A stretch of 64,000 nt of DNA from Paenibacillus alba (GTDB taxonomy: Bacteria > Bacillota > Bacilli > Paenibacillales > NBRC-103111), in assembly GCF_013204855.1 (NCBI RefSeq), contig NZ_JABMKZ010000002.1, forward strand, positions 186,001 to 250,000. Reading direction: 5' to 3'. Made by a program: the position numbers and the translations under genes. Shown here piece by piece: positions 53,079 to 60,611 of the stretch. Under the pieces are notes generated by a model. The model was given only the letters and a program-made list of their open reading frames with translations. It searched no databases and was not told where the DNA came from. Positions within the stretch are counted from its first letter, which is position 1. Each line of letters starts with the position of its first letter.

Positions 53079-53645
53079 TTAATCCAAATCGTCTTCGAGC
53101 AAGTCGGCATCGAGATCCTCGAAATCTCCATCGCCATGATCATCGAAATCCACATGCTTGTCGTCGAAGTCATTGCAGCCGTTGGTGCAAACGACTACAC
53201 AGACTTTCGTTTCGGCAATCAGCTCGACTTGGAACTCGCGTTCTACCCGAATGATGACGCTGTCGCCGCTTGAAGAGATACTAGCTTCCACACAGTTGGG
53301 CTCTTGCGTTGCGACAGCAGACACTTCGGCAGTAGTCGGCTTATGTTTTTTGTCCAGATAGCTTAGTCCAACAATTTCTACATACGAAATGGTTTCTTTT
53401 GCTACGTCTGTTTTGGTGTTACGATCGTAAGAATACCAGATGTTGATATCATAAGTACCAACTACTTCTACGCCATCTCCGGATTGGATCGCCTCGAATT
53501 GGTTATTAATAATCCAAGCGCCCAATATACTGGTCGGAGAAAAGGGCGGAGTCACGGTATGACTTACATGCGAAAATTTGCGACCTTTACCGCAGACAGC
53601 TTTTGTAATGATCTCTCTGCATTGCAAATCTTTATCTAATGACAT
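53079..53645 (-). CDS. cotE: Outer spore coat morphogenetic protein CotE
   Basis: A 188-residue CotE. Recognisable: QCREIITKAVCGKGRKFS (about 8-25), ILGAWIINNQFEA (about 41-53), VVGTYDINIWYSYDRNTKTDV (about 61-81, in parts) and VEREFQVELIAETKVCVVVC (about 140-159). In B. subtilis CotE forms a layer around the forespore on which the outer coat assembles; the acidic C-terminal tail here (DFDDHGDGDFEDLDADLLEDDLD in two parts) recruits coat proteins. The ATG at 53645 has AGGAGG eight bases upstream. Gene order cotE-mutS-mutL matches B. subtilis, with the ligase gene inserted. Confidence 0.94.
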   Translation of the reverse strand: MSLDKDLQCREIITKAVCGKGRKFSHVSHTVTPPFSPTSILGAWIINNQFEAIQSGDGVEVVGTYDINIWYSYDRNTKTDVAKETISYVEIVGLSYLDKKHKPTTAEVSAVATQEPNCVEASISSSGDSVIIRVEREFQVELIAETKVCVVVCTNGCNDFDDKHVDFDDHGDGDFEDLDADLLEDDLD

Positions 53646-53679
53646 CCTTTCAACCTCCTCCATACAATCATTCATTACA

Positions 53680-53707
53680 AGTGTATGCAGGACAGTAGTC
53701 TAGAGTG
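53680..53707 (-). promoter_or_regulatory. Possible mother-cell (SigK or SigE) promoter of cotE
   Basis: On the minus strand CACT (53704-53707), 16-base spacer, CATACACT (53680-53687). It resembles the SigK pattern mACm-16-CATAnnnTA (7 or 8 of 9 at the -10) and also the SigE -10 CATACAnT. B. subtilis cotE has SigE and SigK promoters. Position 35 bases before the ATG is suitable. Confidence 0.4.
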
Positions 53708-53760
53708 ACAAATATTTTTATATTATTTTTGAGCAAGAAACATACTGATAGCTGTCAGAG

Positions 53761-54720
53761 TCAACCTGCCTCGGGACGCTGTTTTTTCTGCTTTTTGGCA
53801 ATGGATAAATAGTGCATAAGTTCTCTGTTCAGCTGAAAAATAGCCGCCCGCACTTCGAATTCAGCGCGGCTTTCCGGCAGCGGCATCATTTTATAACGAT
53901 CATCAAGCCCTTTCAAGTCTTTCTCCGATTCACCCGTATAGTAATCTTCCTTCACAGAATGACTAATATCTTCAAGGATACCAGCAACAAGCTCTCCTTG
54001 CGGCAATGTCTGGTACACCTGGGCGACAAGATCAATCATGCGATGGATGGATTCCAGCTGTTCGCCACGCATGAAAAAGTAGACCCGCCAATAAGGATCT
54101 CCTCCGAATATAAGCCGATTTTCCATTGAGCGTTTAGCTAGAGCAGCCCCTTGTTCAATTTCTTCGCTAACCTCCAATAGCTCTTTGCCATCCCAGATAA
54201 CCGTGTTATCCCGAAGATGCTTGGCCATGTTGACGAAAATATCGGAAAACAACGTCTCGATACGCTGCTTATGCCGAACAATCTTTTTATCGGCCTTCGG
54301 CATATAAGCGATATTAATCAGTGTCGCCGTGCCCAGTCCGACAAGCAGCAGACTCATTTCATTCAATACTGATCTCCACCCTGCGTCTTCGTAAGCAAAA
54401 AGATGCAGCATGACAACAGCTCCGGTCACAGCACCTTCTGTAATTCGCAAACGATGCAGCAAGGGAAAGACAATAAGTAGAAAGACGCCAACTACCCAAA
54501 CATGGAACCCAACTACTTGAAACAGCAAACAACCGATCAATAGTGCTAGCAAGGAGGCTGCAATCCGATGAAGGGCGCTTTGAATTCCTTTTTTCTTCGT
54601 CACTTCTATCCCGAGAATGGCTAGAAGCCCTGCTGCCGCAGGCGTTTTTACCCCAAAAATATGCGCAAGATACATGGCAATTACTACCGCAAGGGCGGTT
54701 TTCAGCACACGAAAGCCCAT
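53761..54720 (-). CDS. Aromatic acid exporter family protein (ArAE_1/DUF939)
   Basis: A 319-residue protein opening MGFRVLKTALAVVIAMYLAHIF with four to five hydrophobic helices in the first 130 residues (about 5-25, 28-40, 55-75, 78-95, 112-130), then a long soluble helical half. The layout and LKTALA opening match the YgaE/YqjA-type DUF939 members of the aromatic-acid-exporter superfamily. Substrates are unknown in Gram-positives. AGAGGTG nine bases before the ATG. It is 115 bases upstream of cotE and on the same strand. Confidence 0.82.
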   Translation of the reverse strand: MGFRVLKTALAVVIAMYLAHIFGVKTPAAAGLLAILGIEVTKKKGIQSALHRIAASLLALLIGCLLFQVVGFHVWVVGVFLLIVFPLLHRLRITEGAVTGAVVMLHLFAYEDAGWRSVLNEMSLLLVGLGTATLINIAYMPKADKKIVRHKQRIETLFSDIFVNMAKHLRDNTVIWDGKELLEVSEEIEQGAALAKRSMENRLIFGGDPYWRVYFFMRGEQLESIHRMIDLVAQVYQTLPQGELVAGILEDISHSVKEDYYTGESEKDLKGLDDRYKMMPLPESRAEFEVRAAIFQLNRELMHYLSIAKKQKKQRPEAG

Positions 54721-54790
54721 AGCGTCTTCACCTCTTTACTGGTTTTACCTATGGGCTCATTATTTCATTTTCGACAAGATGTGGCAAGCT

Positions 54791-55633
54791 TCACCGATGT
54801 TTTGTCAATCTTTTTTCCAAATAAGAAACCAGTTGATACATGATCGTAGCTACAATGGCGATGACGAACAGCGTAGAGATGACCAAGGTGAAATTAAACA
54901 CTTGAAAGCCATATATAATCAAGTAGCCGAGCCCCATCTGAGAAACGAGAAACTCGCCCACAATGACACCGACCCACGCTAACCCTACATTGACCTTCAA
55001 AGTGGAAACGATAGCCGGAAAGGACGCCGGCAGAATAGCCTTCAGGAATATTTTTCGCTGATTCCCCCCGAATAACGTAACGACTTTGACATAGTTCTGA
55101 TCTACCTCTTTGAAGCTCCCATATACGACGAGCGTCGTAATGATGACCGTAATCGATAGCGTTGTGGCAATAATCGAAAGTAATCCCGGCCCCAGCCCTA
55201 CAATAAACAGCGGACCCAACGCTACCTTCGGCATGCTGTTCAGGACGACGATATAGGGATCAAGCACTCTGGATAGAAACGGCGACCACCAAATGATGAC
55301 GGCTAGGGCCGTTCCAAACAATGTCCCTAAAGCAAAACCGATAATCGTCTCTACGACGGTGACCCCGACATGTGGAAGCAGGCTTCCGTCAAGCAGTTTA
55401 TCCCAGAGCAGCCGAAACACTTTGGTCGGATAACTAAATAGCAGCACATCAATCCATTTCAAGCGAGCAGCGGCTTCCCAAATGGCGAAGAAGAGCAGGA
55501 GAATCGCAAGCTGGACAAGTCGGACATTTTTCGTTTCCTTTTTTTTGGCGTTCACATACTTCTGATGAATTTGTTTCGTGAGCACTTCATCTGCGGCTGC
55601 GATGATTTTCGTATTAAGCTGCTTATCCTTCAT
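54791..55633 (-). CDS. ABC importer permease (SsuC/TauC/ThiX-type)
   Basis: A 280-residue permease with six hydrophobic helices. The EAA loop, which contacts the ATPase, is in [23 protein letters not shown] (about 184-206). The BPD_transp_1 fold and length match permeases for nitrate, sulfonate, taurine or thiamine precursors. The ATG at 55633 overlaps the TGA of the ATPase gene (ATGA). No DNA site points to the substrate. Confidence 0.9.
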   Translation of the reverse strand: MKDKQLNTKIIAAADEVLTKQIHQKYVNAKKKETKNVRLVQLAILLLFFAIWEAAARLKWIDVLLFSYPTKVFRLLWDKLLDGSLLPHVGVTVVETIIGFALGTLFGTALAVIIWWSPFLSRVLDPYIVVLNSMPKVALGPLFIVGLGPGLLSIIATTLSITVIITTLVVYGSFKEVDQNYVKVVTLFGGNQRKIFLKAILPASFPAIVSTLKVNVGLAWVGVIVGEFLVSQMGLGYLIIYGFQVFNFTLVISTLFVIAIVATIMYQLVSYLEKRLTKHR

Positions 55634-56400
55634 GCTTCTTGCCCTCCAAATTCCTGCCAAATCAAGCGAAATAGGGCATGGAAGCCAGGCAGTTCCCGCG
55701 CCGCGAAAGGGACTGTCGTCCGAATATCTTCCGGAATCTCGAAGGTTTGACGGATGCGCCCTGGATTCGGATCCAGCACAATAATACGGTCACTCATTGC
55801 AATAGCCTCTGTAATATCATGCGTGACAAGGAGCGCTGTCTTCTTTTTGGCATGCAGCGTCTCTACAACCAAATCTTCCAACTGCAGTTTGGTTTGGTAA
55901 TCCAATGCAGAGAATGGTTCATCCAGCAGCAGGAGTTCGGGCTCCGTGGCCAGCGTGCGAACTAGCGCTACGCGTTGGCGCATGCCTCCGGAAAGCTGAG
56001 TCGGGTAATAATCTTTGAAACCCAGCAAACCCATCTCTTCCAATAGATGCAGTACTTTCTGCTTGGCTTCCTTCGTTAATGCCCCAGTGATTTCCAAGCC
56101 CATACAAGCATTATCTTCAATCGTGCGCCAAGGAAAGAGATAATCCTGCTGCAGCATGTATCCGACTCTCGTGGATGGTTCCGTAACTTTCTTCCCTGCT
56201 ATCGTCACCGTGCCAACAGTCGGCTGAATGAGCCCGGCAATAATGGACAAGAGAGTTGTCTTCCCACAGCCGCTAGGACCGATCAGACTGACGAATTCAC
56301 CACGTTCAATAGTCAAATTAATCTGCTGAACAGCAAGCGTTGCCCGCTCCTCGGTTACATAGACCTGTGTTACGTCCTGTACAGTCACAGCTGAATCCAT
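55630..56400 (-). CDS. ABC importer ATPase (SsuB/TauB/ThiZ-type)
   Basis: A 256-residue ATPase. Walker A is [15 protein letters not shown] (about 35-49), the signature [13 protein letters not shown] (about 136-148), Walker [13 protein letters not shown], and the H-loop [21 protein letters not shown] is the Q-loop. Start taken at the ATG 56400, as AGGAG is eight bases upstream; ATG 56406 is too close. Middle gene of the binding-protein, ATPase, permease operon. Confidence 0.92.
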   Translation of the reverse strand: MDSAVTVQDVTQVYVTEERATLAVQQINLTIERGEFVSLIGPSGCGKTTLLSIIAGLIQPTVGTVTIAGKKVTEPSTRVGYMLQQDYLFPWRTIEDNACMGLEITGALTKEAKQKVLHLLEEMGLLGFKDYYPTQLSGGMRQRVALVRTLATEPELLLLDEPFSALDYQTKLQLEDLVVETLHAKKKTALLVTHDITEAIAMSDRIIVLDPNPGRIRQTFEIPEDIRTTVPFAARELPGFHALFRLIWQEFGGQEA

Positions 56401-56449
56401 GTTCATACTCCTCTCTTGTTCGCATCCATGACGACTTGTTGCAAACTGA

Positions 56450-57463
56450 TTATGGTTTTACAGTCGTTTTTGCTTTCTCAGCGAATGTGTTGTTTACGAG
56501 CGTTTTCCAAGCTACTTTTTCCTTCAGCTCGCCCGCGGACGTCATCACATCCAGCAAATTGTTCCATTCCTGCTCATCCACAATGCCATCCGTAGCGAAT
56601 GAACCTTGATCTTTATACCTTTGAACAACACTCTTCACAATTCCAGCATCGATATCTTTGAAAAAGGGCAGAACCGCCGTTGTAATTTCATCTACGCTTT
56701 TGGCTGCAACCCATAACTGCGCACGCTGAATGGCATTCGTGAACTTCTGAGTTGTTTCGGCATTCGCCTTCAAGAAGCTTTGCTTCGTCATGAACACCGT
56801 GTAGGGCAGATGCCCGCTCTCTACGCCAAAGGAAGCGACGACGAATCCTTTGCCTTCTTTCTCAACGATGGAAGCTTGTGGTTCGAAGAGCTGTACATAC
56901 TCCCCTGTCCCTGAAGAATAGGCAGAGGCAATATTGGCGAAATCAATATTTTGAATCAGCTCCAGATCTTTCTTCGGATCAATGGCATGCTTCTTAAGTG
57001 TGAATTCTCCGGCCATTTGCGGCATGCCGCCTTTTCTTTGACCAAGAAATACAGAGCCCTTCAAAGCATTCCAGTCAAAAGCGTCGACTTTCTTGCGGGC
57101 TACGAGAAATGTGCCATCCGTTTGCGTCAGTTGCGCAAAATTAATGACTGGATCATCCGACCCTTGCTGCGAGACATAGATGGAAGTCTCCGAGCCAACC
57201 AACGCGACATCAATCGCGCCTGAAAGCAAGGCAGTCATCGTTTTATCGCCGCCTGGCGTTGTGGTTAGCTCCACATCCAGACCCTCTTCCTTGAAAAACC
57301 CTTGCGACAACGCCACATACTGCGGTGCATAAAATAATGAACGTGTTACTTCGCCAATCCGCACCTTTGTTGTTTCTGTGCTTTTCGTGCCGCACGCGGA
57401 AACGACAATACTTAGCAGTAGGACGGCAGATAATGCGATTCCCCATCTTTTCCGATTGTTCAT
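56450..57463 (-). CDS. ABC importer substrate-binding lipoprotein (NMT1/SsuA-like)
   Basis: A 337-residue lipoprotein with lipobox SIVVSAC (about 17-23). It matches the NMT1/SsuA fold: IGEVTRSLFYAPQYVALSQGFF (in parts), EEGLDVELTTTPGG, LLSGAIDVALVGSE, LKGSVFLGQRKGG. Such proteins bind sulfonates, nitrate, pyrimidine thiamine precursors or similar anions. The ATG at 57463 has GGAGGG six bases upstream, which decides it against 57550. First gene of the operon; neither a TPP riboswitch nor an S-box is recognisable in the 87 bases upstream. Confidence 0.9.
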   Translation of the reverse strand: MNNRKRWGIALSAVLLLSIVVSACGTKSTETTKVRIGEVTRSLFYAPQYVALSQGFFKEEGLDVELTTTPGGDKTMTALLSGAIDVALVGSETSIYVSQQGSDDPVINFAQLTQTDGTFLVARKKVDAFDWNALKGSVFLGQRKGGMPQMAGEFTLKKHAIDPKKDLELIQNIDFANIASAYSSGTGEYVQLFEPQASIVEKEGKGFVVASFGVESGHLPYTVFMTKQSFLKANAETTQKFTNAIQRAQLWVAAKSVDEITTAVLPFFKDIDAGIVKSVVQRYKDQGSFATDGIVDEQEWNNLLDVMTSAGELKEKVAWKTLVNNTFAEKAKTTVKP

Positions 57464-57550
57464 AGACGTCCCTCCGATTAAAGTTGTACTGTATCCTATG
57501 CAGAAGCCCAGAAGTCGGTTAACGGTGTTTCGAACAGAAAACGTTGTCAA

Positions 57551-57601
57551 ACAAAAAAAGAACGCCCAACCTTCCCTTATTCGGAAAGTTTGAGCGTCCT
57601 C
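57551..57601 (-). terminator. M32 carboxypeptidase terminator
   Basis: On the minus strand GGACGCTC and GGGCGTTC flank CTTTCC-GAATAA-GGGAAG, followed by TTTTTTTG. It lies 33 bases after the carboxypeptidase stop. Confidence 0.85.
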
Positions 57602-57633
57602 TTTATTCTGCAGCAGAGTTCCAGCTAGTATCG

Positions 57634-59154
57634 TTAGATCCCGTAAACCGATTTGTATTTCTCTTCCAAATACGATACCAAGTAGTCAGGATTCAACTCT
57701 TCCCCTGTCACTTGCACAATAATTTCGTTTGGCGTTAATAATTTGCCGTGTTGATATACTTTATCTGTTAACCACTCTTTAATCGGCACTAGATTGCCCT
57801 CGGCAATCAAGCTGTCGAAATTCGGCAATTGTTTACGCAGGGTCTCTGTGAATTGCGCCGCGTACATGTTGCCAAGCGCATAAGAAGGGAAATAGCCAAA
57901 AGCGCCACCGGACCAGTGTACATCCTGCAGCACACCTTCCCCATCATTAGACGGAGTTACGCCTAAGTACTCTTCATATTTCTCATTCCACGCTTGCGGC
58001 AGGTCTGCTACAGCGATCGTACCGTTGAACAAGCCTTTTTCCAGCTCGTAGCGAATCATAATATGCAGATTATACGTCAATTCATCGGCTTCAATTCGAA
58101 TTAGCGAAGGTTCGATATGATTGATCGCTTTGTAAAAGGAATCCACATCGACATCGTCGATTTGACCGCTGAACGTCGTTTGCAGCTCGCCATAATACCG
58201 TTCCCAGAACGCCTTGCTGCGACCAATCACATTTTCCCAGAAACGGGACTGTGACTCATGAATCCCCATCGAGGTGCCTGTGCACAGATTCGTCCCGACC
58301 AAATCCTTGGATATGTTTTGCTCATACAGCGCATGACCACCCTCATGGATGGTGCCAAATAAAGCAGACGTAATGTCATCCGGCAAATATCTGGTCGTAA
58401 TACGCACATCGCCCGGATTCAACGCCGTGGCAAAAGGATGCACCGTCTCATCCAAGCGGCCCGCATCAAAGTCGTATTGCATTTGCTTCAAAATCGAAAG
58501 TGAAAATTGCTTCTGTTTGCTAATCTCGAATTGCTGATCCAAGAAGGAGCGATTCGGCTGGTTCGGAGAAGCTTGAATCCGCTGCAGCAATGGAACTGCC
58601 TTTTCGCGCAGCGCGCCAAATACTTCATCCAGCTTTTCAACGGTCATGCCAGGTTCGTACATATCTAACAAAGTGTTATATTTATGTCCTTCATAGCCCC
58701 ACAGCTCAATAAACTCTTGGGTTGCCGCGACGATTTTCTCCAAATAGGGCTGAAAAGACACCCAATCCGAGTTATGTTTAGCTTCTTCCCATGCCGATTC
58801 GGCTTGTGAAGTCAGCACAACATAGGCTTGATATTTTTCAGCCGGTATTTTTTTGCTGCGGTCATATTCCTTTTGGCATTCCAGAACCATTTTGCGTGAA
58901 ATGGCATCTAACTTATCCAGCTCTGACGGCTGAGTAAAAAACTGTACATAACTTCCCATTTCATCCGATGTGGACATCCGGAAAACCTCAGTGGATAGTT
59001 CTCCGACAACTTCGGAACGAGTTTCAATTCCTTTTTTCGGAGCGCCGGTGCGCATATCCCAATAAATGAGAGCGATGGCCTCCTCGTACTGTTTCATTTT
59101 GCGAACATACGCCTTGAACGATTCCAGCTTTGCTGGTGCAGCTTGCACACTCAT
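57634..59154 (-). CDS. M32-family metallocarboxypeptidase
   Basis: A 506-residue carboxypeptidase Taq-like enzyme (B. subtilis YpwA). The zinc motif is GTIHEGGHALYEQ (about 266-278; HEGGH), the third ligand is in the HESQSRFWEN region (about 296-305), and HIEPSLIRIEADELTYNLHI follows in the family's conserved order. It removes C-terminal residues from peptides in the cytoplasm. AGGAG sits nine bases before the ATG. It stands alone, closed by its own terminator. Confidence 0.94.
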   Translation of the reverse strand: MSVQAAPAKLESFKAYVRKMKQYEEAIALIYWDMRTGAPKKGIETRSEVVGELSTEVFRMSTSDEMGSYVQFFTQPSELDKLDAISRKMVLECQKEYDRSKKIPAEKYQAYVVLTSQAESAWEEAKHNSDWVSFQPYLEKIVAATQEFIELWGYEGHKYNTLLDMYEPGMTVEKLDEVFGALREKAVPLLQRIQASPNQPNRSFLDQQFEISKQKQFSLSILKQMQYDFDAGRLDETVHPFATALNPGDVRITTRYLPDDITSALFGTIHEGGHALYEQNISKDLVGTNLCTGTSMGIHESQSRFWENVIGRSKAFWERYYGELQTTFSGQIDDVDVDSFYKAINHIEPSLIRIEADELTYNLHIMIRYELEKGLFNGTIAVADLPQAWNEKYEEYLGVTPSNDGEGVLQDVHWSGGAFGYFPSYALGNMYAAQFTETLRKQLPNFDSLIAEGNLVPIKEWLTDKVYQHGKLLTPNEIIVQVTGEELNPDYLVSYLEEKYKSVYGI

Positions 59155-59299
59155 GCTCTAATCTCCTCCCAAAAGTTTCTTAATTTATCATACTTCGTCC
59201 CCTTCTCAGAATCAAATTTATGCTAGTGTGTGTTAGAATAATGACAAGCCTTTTCGCTTTGGCGCAAAACACGCAAATTATTGAAGGAGCTGACGCAGC

Positions 59300-59623
59300 A
59301 TGAACATTACTTTTACAGAAACAGCCATAGATCGTATAACGCCTTTATTAACCGGAGATGACGCGGTATTGAATCTCGTTTTTGACACAGAAGATTGCGG
59401 CTGCTCGGTGAATGGCGTCCCCACCCTTTGGATTGTCTCGAAAGCAAATGAAGAGAAACTTGTTGCTGAGACGAATCGGTTTACACTGACTTATAAAGCC
59501 AAGGACGAGATCTTTTTCGAAGAGAATATGACAATTGACTTCCACGAGAAGAATAAATCCTATATACTAAAGAGTAATAATCAGATTTACAATGCAAGTA
59601 TGAGCTTAATTAACAAGAGATAA
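59300..59623 (+). CDS. HesB-like domain protein (YqkB/YneR-like)
   Basis: A 107-residue protein of the HesB/IscA-like fold found in Gram-positives as YqkB or YneR: MNITFTETAIDRITPLL, LVFDTEDCGCSVNGVPT and FEENMTIDF. The only cysteines are the CGC pair; the C-terminal CGCG of A-type carriers is missing, so iron-sulfur carriage is doubtful. GAAGGAG is eleven bases from the ATG. It is 49 bases upstream of the carbonic anhydrase gene and may share a promoter. Confidence 0.8.
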   Translation: MNITFTETAIDRITPLLTGDDAVLNLVFDTEDCGCSVNGVPTLWIVSKANEEKLVAETNRFTLTYKAKDEIFFEENMTIDFHEKNKSYILKSNNQIYNASMSLINKR

Positions 59624-59671
59624 AGCTGCATCAACAAAGACAGCAGCAACAACTTACTTGGAGGGAAAGCC

Positions 59672-60253
59672 ATGTCTTTGATGAGTGAAATTTTGAATTA
59701 CAACGAGGAATTTGTCGAGACCAAGCAGTACAAGGAGTTCTTGACGACGAAGTTTCCCGACAAACGTATGGTCGTTCTCACCTGCATGGATACTCGGCTG
59801 GTAGAGCTGTTGCCCAAAGCTATGAACCTCCATAACGGAGATGCCAAAATTATCAAAAATGCCGGCGCCATCGTCTCCCATCCTTTCGGCAGTATCATGC
59901 GCAGCATCATTGTCGCCGTGTATCAGCTGGATGCGGACGAGGTGTTCGTCATTGGGCACTATGATTGCGGGATGACCGGGTTAAACTCGGATCATGTCAT
60001 TGCCAATGCCAAAAAACGCGGAATTTCCGATGATGTCATCGCCACTTTGGGCCACTCCGGCATCGACTTATCTCGTTGGCTGGCAGGCTTTGAGCACGTC
60101 AGAGAAGGTATCGAGAAAAGTGTAAATATTATTCGGAATCATCCACTGCTTCCCAAAAATTTGCCAGTTCACGGGTTGATCATAGATCCCGAAACAGGTC
60201 GGCTTGATTTGGTCGCAGACGGCTATCAACAACCGGAAGACGTACATAGCTAA
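59672..60253 (+). CDS. Beta-class carbonic anhydrase
   Basis: A 193-residue carbonic anhydrase (B. subtilis YtiB-like). Zinc ligands and dyad: CMDTRLVELL (about 37-46; C-x-D-x-R) and VIGHYDCGM (about 103-111; H-x2-C). NAGAIVSHPFGSIMRSI is the conserved linker. It interconverts CO2 and bicarbonate in the cytoplasm. GGAGGG lies nine bases before the ATG, and a terminator follows at once. Confidence 0.93.
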   Translation: MSLMSEILNYNEEFVETKQYKEFLTTKFPDKRMVVLTCMDTRLVELLPKAMNLHNGDAKIIKNAGAIVSHPFGSIMRSIIVAVYQLDADEVFVIGHYDCGMTGLNSDHVIANAKKRGISDDVIATLGHSGIDLSRWLAGFEHVREGIEKSVNIIRNHPLLPKNLPVHGLIIDPETGRLDLVADGYQQPEDVHS

Positions 60254-60256
60254 AAC

Positions 60257-60305
60257 GAAAGAGCTGTTGCCTAGTTTAATTCTTAGGCTGCAGCTCTTTC
60301 TTGCT
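60257..60305 (+). terminator. Carbonic anhydrase terminator
   Basis: GAAAGAGCTG pairs with CAGCTCTTTC, with GCCTAG/CTTAGGC inside, then TTGCTCTCTTT. It starts four bases after the stop. Confidence 0.85.
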
Positions 60306-60370
60306 CTCTTTAAGGGTGCTCAAATTGCCGCAAGCAAGAAAGCAAACAAGTTCCTTGGTTCGCGGAGTCC

Positions 60371-60556
60371 AAAACCTGCGAAAGTGCAGGCTTTTTCAAC
60401 AAAATGGAATGAAAAATAGAAAAGCCTGCGATTAGGCAGGCTTTTCTATCATTTTCATCCTGAAGTCAGAAATACGGCGCCAAAGCCTGCATAATTGCAG
60501 GAATCTATTGATTTATGGCTAATCCAAGCGCAAAAGGATGCATAATCGCAGGCTTT
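60371..60556. repeat. Cluster of short GC-hairpin repeats (locus 2)
   Basis: Units: CCTGC-GAAAGT-GCAGG (60375-60390), GCCTGC-GATTA-GGCAGGC (60424-60441), CCTGC-ATAATT-GCAGG (60486-60501) and AAGGATGCATAATCGCAGGC (from 60534). Read on the minus strand, the first equals the unit at 32520-32535 and the last matches 32455-32478 with one difference in 24. With the terminator before it, this fills the 358-base gap between the convergent carbonic anhydrase and secreted protein genes. Confidence 0.82.
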
Positions 60557-60611
60557 GTCAAAAGTAAAACTGCACTTCACACTCACAGATGTCCACACCA
60601 TGGAAAGACTG

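Noticed and set aside
57464..57550. TPP riboswitch or S-box before the ABC importer
   Set aside because: The leader is under 90 bases and has no THI-box or S-box pattern, so the transported substrate remains open.
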